Shown: positions 1 through 8,076 of the stretch, piece by piece
Numbering within the stretch: position 1 is the first letter of the stretch
How the letters are laid out: each line of letters opens with the position of its first letter
Origin: Modicisalibacter xianhensis
Lineage (GTDB): Bacteria; Pseudomonadota; Gammaproteobacteria; Pseudomonadales; Halomonadaceae
Reading direction: 5' to 3'
DNA: 64,000 bases
Assembly (NCBI RefSeq): GCF_900113605.1
Contig: NZ_FOPY01000002.1
Location: forward strand, 62,001-126,000
Position numbers and translations under genes: made by a program
Notes under the pieces: generated by a model
Database searches by the model: none
What the model was told of the DNA's origin: nothing
The model's input: the letters and a program-made list of their open reading frames with translations, nothing else

Positions 1-677
1 GCATCAGCGCTGTACTGGCATTGGTCACGGTGCTCATCTGGCTATGGACCGGCACGGCAAAAATACCCGAGAAGCGCAGCAAGGAGGCGGGGCTGGGTGT
101 AACGTTGCCGCTGTATGCCTCGGGTTCGACGTCGGTGGGATGGTGGGCGATGTTCATCACCATGATCGGGGACATGAGCGCCTTTGCCAGCCTGATTTTC
201 GGGTATTTCTTTTTCTGGACCGTGCATGAGGATTTTCCGCCCGATCCGGCGTCCGGCCCGGGGCTTTTCTGGCCGCTGATAGCCGTGGGGCTACTGCTGG
301 GTGCCTGGCTGCTTACCGTACTGGCCAGGTGCTGGAATCGACACGACCGGCCCATGGCGTTCCATGTCGGGCTCGGGCTGGCGGTATTGCTTAATGTGGC
401 CGGCACAATGGCGCTGTTGGCCGGCCCCTACCTGAGTGGTCTCGACCCCACGCGCCATGTCTATCCAGCCACTGTCTGGGTGCTGGTGCTGTGGGCGGTA
501 ATTCATTTTGGTGTCGGTCTGGTGATGCAGCTTTACTGCATCGCTCGTCGCTGGGCCGGCCGCATGAGTGCCGACCATGACATCGATATCCAGAATGTCG
601 CGCTGTATTGGCACTTCATGGCCATTACGGCCGTGCTGACAGTGGCGGTTATCGCCGGTTTTCCGATGGTGGCTTGA
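1..677 (+). CDS. Cytochrome c oxidase subunit I/III fusion, C-terminal part (cut by window edge)
   Basis: The reading frame is open from base 3 to the window edge, so the start lies outside. About 224 codons are visible. They match the subunit III-like part of the long fused oxidase subunit I found in many proteobacteria: a loop (TAKIPEK), then helices carrying STSVGWWAMF and MIGDMSAFASLIFGYFFFWT, and a closing segment with the motif DIQNVALYWHFM, typical of COX3 domains. At least five membrane helices can be seen. The protein would be part of the aa3/caa3-type terminal oxidase that reduces oxygen and pumps protons in the inner membrane. The downstream genes (small membrane protein, CtaG-type factor, cytochrome c) support this. 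The heme-copper ligands of subunit I are outside the window, so the exact oxidase class is inferred. Confidence 0.85.
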   Translation, partial: ISAVLALVTVLIWLWTGTAKIPEKRSKEAGLGVTLPLYASGSTSVGWWAMFITMIGDMSAFASLIFGYFFFWTVHEDFPPDPASGPGLFWPLIAVGLLLGAWLLTVLARCWNRHDRPMAFHVGLGLAVLLNVAGTMALLAGPYLSGLDPTRHVYPATVWVLVLWAVIHFGVGLVMQLYCIARRWAGRMSADHDIDIQNVALYWHFMAITAVLTVAVIAGFPMVA

Positions 678-698
678 GCAAGAGCCCCTGGAGGTCCT

Positions 699-1112
699 AT
701 GGCACAACGCATGGAATCCGAACCCGATTCAGAGAGCGAAGCCCTTCCAGAACGACGGGAGACGCTCTGGCTATTGGCACTGAGTCCCATGCTGTGGATG
801 CTTTATTTTCTGGTGTCCTATGCCACCGCGGCTATCTGGTGCGCGAAAGTGGTGGGGCGCGATGGCTCCCTGGAGGGCGCGCGCATCGCGATCGGCGTCT
901 ACACCGTGCTCACGCTGGTGGGCATTGGCATCGTGACCTGGCGCGGCTTTCGCAAGCACAGTTTCGGCACTGCGACGGTACCACACGACTTCGATACGCC
1001 TGCCGATCGTCATCGCTTTCTCGGCTTTGCCACGGTACTGCTTGGCGGCCTTTCCGTGGTCGCTACGCTGTACGTCGCCCTGGCCATCGTCTTCATCGGC
1101 AGCTGCACATGA
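699..1112 (+). CDS. Small membrane protein of the cytochrome oxidase cluster
   Basis: This 137-residue protein has an acidic N-terminus and three hydrophobic segments (about residues 24-46, 62-82 and 110-133). It begins 21 bases after the oxidase subunit, with a GGAGG ribosome site 7 bases upstream of the ATG. Its stop codon overlaps the start of the next gene (ATGA). Small three-helix proteins of this kind commonly sit between CoxA/C fusions and CtaG in gammaproteobacteria, but their role is not established. An accessory or assembly role in the oxidase is inferred only from position. Confidence 0.75.
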   Translation: MAQRMESEPDSESEALPERRETLWLLALSPMLWMLYFLVSYATAAIWCAKVVGRDGSLEGARIAIGVYTVLTLVGIGIVTWRGFRKHSFGTATVPHDFDTPADRHRFLGFATVLLGGLSVVATLYVALAIVFIGSCT

Positions 1113-1765
1113 CGCGCCCTTGCATTGCATTCATGAGCCTATGCCTATTGGCGTTTGCTCTGCTGGGGCCGCTGCTCGACCTGGCCAGGCTGAGCTTCGG
1201 CGGGCACATGGCCCTGCACATGCTGATCGTGGCGGGAGTAGCGCCCCTGCTGGCCATGGGGCTTGCTGGCAGCCGCCTCGACCCGGCCCAAAAGGCACCG
1301 AAACTATTCTCGCCTCTTCTGGCGTCAGTGCTTGAATTCCTGGTGATCTGGGCCTGGCATGCTCCGTCGCTACATCACGCCTCAAGGCAGTCGATGATCG
1401 TGTTCGCTCTCGAACTGGCAAGCTACCTGGCGGTCGGACTCCTGCTATGGTGCGCAGCCTTCGGTGGCCCACACCAAAAGGCACATGGGCGGGCGGCCAC
1501 TGGCATCGCGGGATTGCTGCTGACCTCGATGCACATGACCTTGCTAGGGGTGCTGTTGGCGCTGACCGACCGTCCACTATACCGGCACTCGGGGTCAGCT
1601 CCCTGGGCACTCACACCGCTTCAGGACCAGCAAATCGGCGGGGTAATCATGCTCGGTGTCGGTGGTGCGGTCTATCTTCTTGGAGGCCTGTATCTTCTGG
1701 CCGGTCTATTGCGTGGCACTCCTGTGACGGGTACCAATTTACCGGAGAAGCGACATGAGGGTTGA
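1109..1765 (+). CDS. CtaG-type cytochrome c oxidase assembly protein
   Basis: The protein has 218 residues and at least five hydrophobic helices. It carries conserved histidines in segments such as GGHMALHMLIV, IWAWHAPSLHHA and LLLTSMHMTLLGVLL, which is the pattern of the Caa3_CtaG family (Bacillus-type CtaG). Members help assemble the copper centres of caa3-type oxidases in the membrane. The start at 1109 overlaps the upstream stop by four bases, and the next gene starts inside this one, so translation is probably coupled across the operon. The family call rests on the histidine-rich helices and context; it is unrelated to the Cox11-type protein that shares the CtaG name. Confidence 0.8.
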   Translation: MTRPCIAFMSLCLLAFALLGPLLDLARLSFGGHMALHMLIVAGVAPLLAMGLAGSRLDPAQKAPKLFSPLLASVLEFLVIWAWHAPSLHHASRQSMIVFALELASYLAVGLLLWCAAFGGPHQKAHGRAATGIAGLLLTSMHMTLLGVLLALTDRPLYRHSGSAPWALTPLQDQQIGGVIMLGVGGAVYLLGGLYLLAGLLRGTPVTGTNLPEKRHEG

Positions 1766-3077
1766 GCCAACCCGAGCCCTGTTGTATCGGCTTACCACTC
1801 TCCCGCATCGGGTCATTCGATACATGGTCGGTCATGGAAAGGCGTTACTGTTGAGCTTGGCAATGCTGGGCGGCGTACTGGCCGGTGGTGGTTTTCTTGT
1901 CGTGTGGCTGGGCCTGGTACCGATCAGTGCCAGCTCGGGCCACTGGCCCGTGACTCGCTGGTTCTTGCATTTTGCCATGCGCAATGCTGTCGAAACCCAG
2001 GCGATGGGAATCAAGGCGCCTGCACTGGACGACCCGGCGCTGGTACTCAAGGGGGCCGGGCATTATGCGACCGGTTGTGCGCCTTGCCATGGCGCTCCTG
2101 GGGAACGCCAGTCGCTTATCGTGCAGCAGATGACGCCAAAACCGCCGTTCCTGCCACCCAGGATTCATGAATGGACACATGAGCAGCTGTTCTGGATCGT
2201 CAAGCATGGCGTCAAGTTCACGGCGATGCCGGCTTGGGTGAGTCTACAGCGCGAAGACGAGATATGGGCAATGGTCGCGTTCCTGCGCGAACTACCGACC
2301 CTAAGCCCCGAAAACTACGAACGCTTGGCATATGGCGAGCGTGCCGATACCGGTATCGCCAAGGAAACGACACCCGACCATCTGCGAGCGTTGAGTGACC
2401 CTCTGGGGCCAACGTTAGCCAACTGCGACCGCTGTCATGGCTCGGATGGCCTGGGTCGTGGCACCGGCGCCTTCCCCAAGCTGGCCGGCCAGAGCGAAAC
2501 CTACCTACGGGCCAGCCTTCGCGCCTATGCCGATGGCGAGCGCAACAGTGGCATCATGGAGCCGATCGCTGCGGGCATTGACGAAGCGACAATGCAGGCG
2601 CTCGCAGAACATTATGCCAGCCAGTACGCCATCGCCGATCAGCCGGCCGATACACAGCGGCCCAACATCGATGGGCCAGTAGCAACGGACTTCGATCCGG
2701 CCGCAATAACACGCGGTCGCGCCATCGCCCAGCGAGGTATTCCCGAGCAGGGAGTTCCTTCCTGTACCGACTGCCACGGCCCACGGCGAGAGCCCCACAA
2801 TCCTTACTATCCCAAGCTTGCCGGCCAGTACACCGACTATCTTGTGCTCCAGCTATCACTGTTCAAGTCGGGCAAGCGCGGCGGCACAGCGTATGCGCAC
2901 ATCATGCACAGCGCAGCCAAGGGGTTGAGTGAAGAGCAAATACATGATGTGGCGCTATACTACGCCTCGCTCAAGCAAGAAAGCCGATATCCTTCGATCC
3001 GACTAAAGCGAGGCGAGGAGCCGATATCCAGTAGTATCGAGATCTCTTCGATATACCGTGACAGGCTCATACGTTAA
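1755..3077 (+). CDS. Membrane-anchored triheme cytochrome c
   Basis: This 440-residue protein has one N-terminal membrane helix (about residues 31-55) and three c-type heme sites: CAPCH (108-112), CDRCH (224-228) and CTDCH (337-341). Candidate distal methionines are Met158 (FTAMPAW), Met268 (SGIMEPIA) and Met384 (AHIMHSA). The second and third domains each have a PKLAGQ motif and resemble the two halves of cytochrome c4; the first resembles a single-heme class I cytochrome. The gene overlaps the CtaG gene by 11 bases and has its own GGAG site. It probably delivers electrons to the oxidase from the periplasmic face. No helix is seen at the C-terminus, so the anchor is N-terminal. The substrate or partner is inferred. 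Confidence 0.85.
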   Translation: MRVEPTRALLYRLTTLPHRVIRYMVGHGKALLLSLAMLGGVLAGGGFLVVWLGLVPISASSGHWPVTRWFLHFAMRNAVETQAMGIKAPALDDPALVLKGAGHYATGCAPCHGAPGERQSLIVQQMTPKPPFLPPRIHEWTHEQLFWIVKHGVKFTAMPAWVSLQREDEIWAMVAFLRELPTLSPENYERLAYGERADTGIAKETTPDHLRALSDPLGPTLANCDRCHGSDGLGRGTGAFPKLAGQSETYLRASLRAYADGERNSGIMEPIAAGIDEATMQALAEHYASQYAIADQPADTQRPNIDGPVATDFDPAAITRGRAIAQRGIPEQGVPSCTDCHGPRREPHNPYYPKLAGQYTDYLVLQLSLFKSGKRGGTAYAHIMHSAAKGLSEEQIHDVALYYASLKQESRYPSIRLKRGEEPISSSIEISSIYRDRLIR

Positions 3078-3208
3078 GCTTTACGAAAATAATGCGCTGT
3101 CTTTAAGGCTCTGCCTTACTCTATTACCGTGCGCCTTTTTAATACCATAACGACATTTTATATAAGTTACTCATCACCGGTGTTTATTGGCCTCCTATAC
3201 GCCGATAG

Positions 3209-3832
3209 TCAACCTTGAGCCAGGTAACGACGACCACGTCGCAGCAATACCCATGAAATGGCAGTTACTCCACCAACCAGCAACAGGCCAAGGAACCGCT
3301 CATAGGCACCGTTCCATTCTGTCGGCGTTACCAAATACAGTGGCGTCAGAACTGACCAGGAAAGACCGAACCATAGGGCATACCGCCCCCATAAGCCGGA
3401 TATCTCACGCAAACCGCCAATTACAAAGAAAACTGTCAGACAAACCAGCACATATAGCGTATAAACCGCATAAGTATGGACCTTCATTCCAGCATTATGG
3501 CTGCCTGCATATTGGTTGAAGAGGGCAATGACAGTGATGTCTATACTCAATAACGCAAAAAAGTTACTAGCTGCCCTCCACCTTGCTCCTGCCCAGCTCC
3601 AACGATACAGGCCAAATGCACAGGCCATCAGGCCTGCAGCAAACATGTACATACCCGAATCGACTATCCAGGCATACTGGCCCACTGCCAGTTTGCTGAT
3701 GGTTTCGCTAATGGGGTCATGCTGTTCGTAGACAAGAATGCCCACCAGGTTACCGAACACTACTGCCAAGCACCCGATCAGTCCTCCCACCCCACAGACG
3801 AAAAGAATCTTCCGTTCTACTGCTGATAACAT
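3209..3832 (-). CDS. DUF998 family membrane protein
   Basis: The 207-residue protein has six or seven hydrophobic segments, with the signature DPISETISKLAVGQYAW after the first helix pair, typical of DUF998 proteins. These inner-membrane proteins have no assigned function. The start at 3832 was chosen because AGGGAGG lies six bases upstream; an in-frame ATG seven codons earlier lacks a site. It stands alone: the upstream EF-hand gene is separated from it by a strong terminator. Confidence 0.75.
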   Translation of the reverse strand: MLSAVERKILFVCGVGGLIGCLAVVFGNLVGILVYEQHDPISETISKLAVGQYAWIVDSGMYMFAAGLMACAFGLYRWSWAGARWRAASNFFALLSIDITVIALFNQYAGSHNAGMKVHTYAVYTLYVLVCLTVFFVIGGLREISGLWGRYALWFGLSWSVLTPLYLVTPTEWNGAYERFLGLLLVGGVTAISWVLLRRGRRYLAQG

Positions 3833-3874
3833 GCAGCCTCCCTGCCTTGGCAAGAGCTCCCGTCACTGCAACAT

Positions 3875-3899
3875 AAAAAAGCGGGAGGTAGCCTCCCGC
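3875..3899 (-). terminator. Intrinsic terminator after the EF-hand gene
   Basis: The stem GCGGGAGG/CCTCCCGC (3881-3888 and 3892-3899) has a three-base loop. On the minus strand it is followed by six T residues (3875-3880 as A on the plus strand). It lies 35 bases downstream of the EF-hand gene and upstream of the DUF998 gene, separating the two. Confidence 0.9.
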
Positions 3900-3933
3900 T
3901 TTATACGGCATTACTCTCTATCATCAGAATAGT

Positions 3934-4263
3934 TTAGACGTCCCAGAAACCATTGTCACCGGCATCATCATTGAAATCGCCGTATTCATCTTCGCTCAAG
4001 TCGCCATTTCCATCTTCGTCATAGGTGTTGAAAACACCTTCACCAAACTCATTTTCATCAAGCATGTTGTCGTCGTTGGCATCCCAAGAGTCAAAGACAC
4101 CTTCATCGTCAAAGCCTGCATCAAACTCTTCATAATCGACGACGCCGTCACTGTTTGAATCCCACTCATTGAATCCAGCGTCTTGAGCAAAGGCACTACC
4201 AGCGCTCAGCAGAGAAAAAGCAATGAAAGTTCCACCGAGTCCATTAATCCAATTGCGCTTCAT
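3934..4263 (-). CDS. Secreted EF-hand calcium-binding protein
   Basis: This 109-residue protein begins with a signal peptide (residues 1-26, ending SAFA-QD). Three 12-residue EF-hand loops follow, at about 35-46 (DSNSDGVVDYEE), 61-72 (DANDDNMLDENE) and 82-93 (DEDGNGDLSEDE), with aromatic residues between them. The mature protein is extremely acidic and has no other domain, so a periplasmic or extracellular calcium-binding role is likely, although no enzymatic role is indicated. The start at 4263 follows AAGGAGG by five bases. It is a single-gene unit with its own terminator. Confidence 0.85.
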   Translation of the reverse strand: MKRNWINGLGGTFIAFSLLSAGSAFAQDAGFNEWDSNSDGVVDYEEFDAGFDDEGVFDSWDANDDNMLDENEFGEGVFNTYDEDGNGDLSEDEYGDFNDDAGDNGFWDV

Positions 4264-4798
4264 GCTTACCTCCTTGCTTGCGAAAGCGATGAGAAACCTT
4301 AACGGCAACTCCTTGTCCGCTTAGAATCTTCCAATAACAATGTCGTCGCAAAACCTTAACCATAACAACCAGCCTAGAAGAAGGCTTTCAGAAACGACAA
4401 GCCAAAAAGGATACTATTTGTCATGAATCGTAACTTTACTTCGGAGATGACTCGCTACCACGATAATTTATGCACTAATTTCCTCATGTCGTCGCAAATT
4501 TCCGCAATAATTAAGATGCTAATATTTTGTATTACTGAAGAAAAAAATGGGCGACATAGAGTCATAAACCTTCTATTTAATAAAGAATCATGGGCTAGGC
4601 TGGACCTAATCTAGCTTCGTTCACTGAGCGCAGGCGTACGGGCGTAACCCCCGTCAGCTCAGCGTCGACCGGAGCAGTTCCAGTTGCCATTCCATCGCCT
4701 GCCCAGATGTTGAGGCCCGGCCGAGGCGTCAGGCTACACCGAAGCTTTTAGGCCAGTGGTAGGTAGCAAGCAAGTGGCCGCTAATCGCTAGCCTGCTA
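4264..4798. other. Gene-free region, AT-rich in its first half
   Basis: No convincing gene is present. Bases 4310-4620 are clearly more AT-rich than the surroundings. A 63-codon frame at 4423-4614 has no ribosome site and no recognisable domain, so it is probably chance. Bases 4620-4795 return to normal composition without an open frame that looks real. The promoter of the EF-hand gene should lie just upstream of 4263. Confidence 0.5.
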
Positions 4799-4816
4799 CG
4801 TAAGCTTATTCTTACA
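4799..4816 (+). promoter_or_regulatory. GacA-type upstream activating box
   Basis: The sequence CGTAAG-CTTATT-CTTACA matches the GacA upstream activating sequence TGTAAG-N6-CTTACA at 11 of 12 defined bases, with the correct 6-base spacer. It lies about 77-94 bases upstream of the inferred transcription start of the GGA-rich RNA. Its position supports control of that RNA by a GacS/GacA system; neither protein is encoded in this window. Confidence 0.75.
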
Positions 4817-4892
4817 TATGAATAGCAGATTTCTTACACGGAATCCCAACCTGCGTTAGTTCCAAAAAAATTGATCTGGATAAAATTCTTTC

Positions 4893-5030
4893 ACGTGGAC
4901 AGGGATGAACTCCACAGGGAACCCGGGCAAGGATGGCCCGAAGCACCAAGGATGCGCGAGCGGGATTGCTCGCGGTTGAGCAGCATGGAGCACTACGCTA
5001 CGCAGCCCGGCCTTTCAGGCCGGGCTTTTT
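4893..5030 (+). ncRNA. RsmZ/CsrB-like small RNA (CsrA/RsmA sponge)
   Basis: No open frame is present, but eight GGA motifs occur within about 95 bases, most of them in hairpin loops. Examples are GTGGA-loop-TCCAC (4895-4915, loop containing AGGGA), CGGGC-AAGGATG-GCCCG (4924-4940) and CGCGAGC-GGGATT-GCTCGCG (4955-4974). Further copies are at 4918-4920, 4950-4952 and 4987-4989. A TAAAAT -10 element (4881-4886) precedes the RNA and an intrinsic terminator ends it. This is the architecture of RsmX/Y/Z and CsrB RNAs, which bind several CsrA/RsmA dimers and free target mRNAs. The 5' end is inferred from the -10 position. The name cannot be settled because these RNAs are classified by structure, not sequence. 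Confidence 0.8.
5005..5030 (+). terminator. Intrinsic terminator of the GGA-rich RNA
   Basis: A perfect nine-pair stem GCCCGGCCT/AGGCCGGGC (5005-5013 and 5017-5025) with a three-base loop is followed by five T residues. It points along the plus strand and ends the small RNA 24 bases before the convergent Crp/Fnr gene. Confidence 0.9.
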
Positions 5031-5053
5031 AATGATTTGATGGCGCCTACCCC

Positions 5054-5839
5054 CTACTTCGTCTTGGCCGAGACACTGCTCTGATCGTCACCCCCCGAGT
5101 CACCGGCCAGCAGCGGATTCATGCCGTCACCGAACTTTTCGGTATCGAAATTCGAGATCTGGTGCAGGCAGGTCAGGTCCAGGATCTCGATCTCGGTACG
5201 GGTCTTCTTGATGACGTTGTCCTCATGCAGCTCCTTGAGGATTCGGCTGACGTGCACGTGAGTCAATCCCAGCGCCAGGCTGATGTGCTTCTGCAGCAAG
5301 GGCAGCGTGAAGCCACTGCCGAGATCGCCGTGCACCCGCTTGATACGGTAATAGATTTCGAGAATGAAGTGTGCGATACGGCAACGTGCGTCGTTGCTCA
5401 GCACGTTGATCAGGCGGTCGGTAATGACGGCTTGCTGCCGCGCGGCAGAGGCATGGATACCCATCGCCAGGTTGGGATGAGCTTCAAAGATGTCCTTGAT
5501 CCGACCGGTCGGAAACGGGCAGATGATACCGTCCGTCAACATGACGGCAGTCGTGTAGTGATGAGGAAGCGTGGCGTCGCGAATCCCCATCAGATCGCCG
5601 GGGATGAAGATATCCAGAACACGAATCGTATTTTCACCCAGGCAATGGTAGGAATAGGCCCAGCCACTGCGCAGCGTGTAGAGCTGCTCCGGCCGCATCC
5701 CCACTGTCCATAGCTCGTGCCCTTTCTTGACCTCTTGCGGGTCCTGCTCCAGCTCGGAGAGTATCTGGGCCTCTCGCTCCCCGATCGTCATGTGGTGCGA
5801 CAGGTTCTGTGTGACGCAACTCTCGAAATGGTCCGCCAT
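5054..5839 (-). CDS. Crp/Fnr family transcription regulator
   Basis: This 261-residue protein has an N-terminal cyclic-nucleotide-binding-like barrel (about residues 20-140, with RSGWAYSYHCLGENTIRVLDIFIPGDLMG split across its strands). A dimer helix and a C-terminal winged helix follow, with the recognition segment ISLALGLTHVHVSRILKEL. The FNR iron-sulfur cysteine cluster is absent at the N-terminus, and the cAMP-contacting arginine/serine pair of true Crp is not evident, so the signal is unknown. The start at 5839 follows AAGGAGG closely. The gene converges with the small RNA and is otherwise alone. Confidence 0.85.
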   Translation of the reverse strand: MADHFESCVTQNLSHHMTIGEREAQILSELEQDPQEVKKGHELWTVGMRPEQLYTLRSGWAYSYHCLGENTIRVLDIFIPGDLMGIRDATLPHHYTTAVMLTDGIICPFPTGRIKDIFEAHPNLAMGIHASAARQQAVITDRLINVLSNDARCRIAHFILEIYYRIKRVHGDLGSGFTLPLLQKHISLALGLTHVHVSRILKELHEDNVIKKTRTEIEILDLTCLHQISNFDTEKFGDGMNPLLAGDSGGDDQSSVSAKTK

Positions 5840-6043
5840 TCTTCCTCCTTGAAGTCTGACCTGCATATTCTGATGAGAATAGTCTATCAGCCCCCATCAT
5901 CTTCTCCATCGGTTGTCATTGGGTTGCCAGATAGAGCCGGGACAGTTCGGTCAGCCCGTGTTTCATCCGTTATAGCGTTTGCCCACCGCTAGCGAAGGTG
6001 TCACGCTCAATGGAGTGTTTTTATCCCTGAATAAGGAGTGGTC

Positions 6044-6367
6044 ATGTTCATTGCCATGAACCGTTTTCGCGTCAACCCCGAGAGAACCGAAGAGTTCGAG
6101 CAGATCTGGCTGGAACGCGAGACACACCTGAAGGGTCTGCCCGGGTTCGTCGAGTTCCACATGCTGCGCGGACCCGAAGAAGAGGATCACGTACTCTACG
6201 CCTCGCACACCATCTGGCGCTCGCGCGAGGATTTCGAGGCCTGGACACACTCCGAGGCGTTTCGCGCCGCACACGCCAACGCCGGCCAGAGCCGCCGCGA
6301 GGGGCTGTACCTGGGCCCGCCGAAATTCGAAGGTTTCGAGGTGATCCAGACGGTCGGTAATGACTGA
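6044..6367 (+). CDS. Antibiotic-biosynthesis-monooxygenase-fold protein (HmoA/IsdG-like)
   Basis: The 107-residue protein has a single ABM ferredoxin-like fold: MFIAMNRFRV at the start, then FEQIWLERE, LKGLPGFVEFHMLRG and a SREDFEAWTHSEAFRAAHA segment. The closest known group is the HmoA/IsdG-like heme-degrading monooxygenases, and the conserved asparagine near the N-terminus (Asn6) is consistent with this. The substrate cannot be proved from sequence. The ATG at 6044 is preceded by AAGGAG at the usual distance; an in-frame GTG two codons earlier is less likely. Confidence 0.75.
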   Translation: MFIAMNRFRVNPERTEEFEQIWLERETHLKGLPGFVEFHMLRGPEEEDHVLYASHTIWRSREDFEAWTHSEAFRAAHANAGQSRREGLYLGPPKFEGFEVIQTVGND

Positions 6368-6405
6368 CCACACCAGCCCAGGGAGGCTGTCGACTGGGTA
6401 GCGAC

Positions 6406-7605
6406 TCATGCAGCCTCCTGTTCCTGCGGGTAGTCCTGCGCCGACTCATTACGGTACGCCACAGCCATGGTCAGGATCGCCACACTGGCGAAGGCAGCGA
6501 AGGTGAAACGTGCCGAGGTCGACTCCATGAGCGCGCCGGCGACAGGCGCGCCGATGACCTGACCGACCGCGATCATCAGAAACGGCAGGCCGAGGCCGAT
6601 AGCCGGCCTGTCGGAATAAACGTTGACGCCCCAGACCAGGTACGTTCCCGCCAGCATCATATAGGCGACGCCCAGCAGTGCAGCCGAACCCAGGGCCGTG
6701 GCCAGCGATCCGGGAAACAGGGCCAATCCCAACGTGGCGGCTGCCAGCATGACGAGAAAGAGCCGATGGACGGTAGTCACGCCAAGGCGGCGAATCAGGT
6801 CTCCGCCGGCCCCGCCCAGCAGCCCTGCGATGCCCATGACGACCCATAGCAGGCTGATATTCTCCCGCGACAGGCCGCCGACCTCGACCACGACCTCGCC
6901 GGCAAATACCCAATAGGCGGTGCTGGCAAAACCCATGCCGGTGGCAGCGTAGATCAAGGGCAGCGCGTCACGCCGCCACAGGCCATGCCCGGGCGCTTTC
7001 GAGCGGATAGCCGAGTGGCGATTCCCGCCTTGGGTCCGTGGCATGGAGCGCGCCAACCAGAAGGTTGTAGCCACGGCCATTACGGTGAACAGAAGATAGG
7101 CACTTCGCCATTGCTCGGCGGCAACCAGGGCAACTGCGCCCGACAGCGCGATGCCTACGCTGGTGCCGCTGCTGATCAAGGTGTTGGCCCGCGCCTGCCC
7201 CCGCAGCGGAATCGCACGGGCCACGACATCGGCCAGCGGCGGCGAGGCCAGCCCTGTGCTCATGCCGGCAAACAGTACGGCGAAAGACAGTGCCCAGGGC
7301 GAAGGGCTGACGGCGATCATGGCCATGCCCAGCGAGGCCGCGAGCCCGGCCATGAGCGCCACCCGGCGGGGGCCCAGCCGCTCGACCAGCAGCATGCTGA
7401 GGATGATTGCGACACAATAGCCCAGGTACGAGCCACTGCCGATCACGCCAGCGATGGTCGGCGTCATGCCCACAGTGTCACGCATACCGGGCAGAAACAG
7501 GCCATAGGCGAAGCGGGCCAGACCATAACAGACACCGGTCAGTATCAGACCGGGAAGCACGATGCGAAGGCTGGATGATGCAGTCATGTTCATGTCTGGC
7601 CCCAT
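6406..7605 (-). CDS. Major facilitator superfamily transporter (YbfB/YjiJ-like)
   Basis: This 399-residue protein has twelve hydrophobic helices and the MFS loop motif after helix 2 (VERLGPRRVALMAGL). The overall layout, with GLARFAYGLFLPGM in helix 1, is that of the YbfB/YjiJ subgroup. These proteins are inner-membrane transporters of unknown substrate. The start overlaps the end of the DUF1127 gene, so the two are probably one operon. An ATG four codons further in is an alternative start. The divergent LysR gene beyond the DUF1127 gene is the likely regulator. Confidence 0.8.
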   Translation of the reverse strand: MGPDMNMTASSSLRIVLPGLILTGVCYGLARFAYGLFLPGMRDTVGMTPTIAGVIGSGSYLGYCVAIILSMLLVERLGPRRVALMAGLAASLGMAMIAVSPSPWALSFAVLFAGMSTGLASPPLADVVARAIPLRGQARANTLISSGTSVGIALSGAVALVAAEQWRSAYLLFTVMAVATTFWLARSMPRTQGGNRHSAIRSKAPGHGLWRRDALPLIYAATGMGFASTAYWVFAGEVVVEVGGLSRENISLLWVVMGIAGLLGGAGGDLIRRLGVTTVHRLFLVMLAAATLGLALFPGSLATALGSAALLGVAYMMLAGTYLVWGVNVYSDRPAIGLGLPFLMIAVGQVIGAPVAGALMESTSARFTFAAFASVAILTMAVAYRNESAQDYPQEQEAA

Positions 7606-7925
7606 CCCCTGACGTGTTCAGCGTTTCGCCGGCATCGCTGCAGTTCCAGCGCAGCCAGGGCATCCTCACGCAGCGGTAGCCGCAAGGCCCATTCGATATC
7701 GCTGCGATGATGGCCCATGTCTTCGAGGATATGGTCGTCATAGGTAAGCAAGGGCAGTATATAGCGGCGGAAAATGCGTCGACGCTGCCAGGCATACCAG
7801 CGATTTTCCAGTGCCGTGATCAGCCCCAATGGCGGCATGGCCGGCATGGAAAATTCCGGTTGGGGCGAAGTGCAAGGGCGCGGCAAATTGTCGATGGCCC
7901 GGCGAACGTGTTCGAGATCGGACAT
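7590..7925 (-). CDS. DUF1127 (YjiS-like) protein
   Basis: The 111-residue protein carries a central DUF1127 domain: ALENRWYAWQRRRIFRR, then LLTYDDHILEDMGHHRSDI. Small arginine-rich DUF1127 proteins occur widely in proteobacteria and some bind RNA or affect phosphate and carbon metabolism; the role of this one is unknown. The start at 7925 follows GGGAG. The C-terminal end overlaps the MFS gene by 16 bases. The gene diverges from the LysR regulator across a 151-base promoter region. Confidence 0.75.
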   Translation of the reverse strand: MSDLEHVRRAIDNLPRPCTSPQPEFSMPAMPPLGLITALENRWYAWQRRRIFRRYILPLLTYDDHILEDMGHHRSDIEWALRLPLREDALAALELQRCRRNAEHVRGWGQT

Positions 7926-8076
7926 GACGATATCTCCCGGCGAGTGCCAGATCATGGTTTGGCAAATTTCAGGAACGTTGAGGGTCGCGACCTCATCGTC
8001 AGGATGGCGGGCGCATTGTGTTCAATCAAACAAAAAGAACTACACTTATCTTTAAGTAATACTGAAAGGTTTGATC

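Noticed and set aside
4423-4614. A 63-codon frame in the AT-rich block
   Set aside because: It has no ribosome site, no domain and low-complexity content; AT-rich DNA gives such frames by chance less often than GC-rich DNA, but nothing supports it as a gene.
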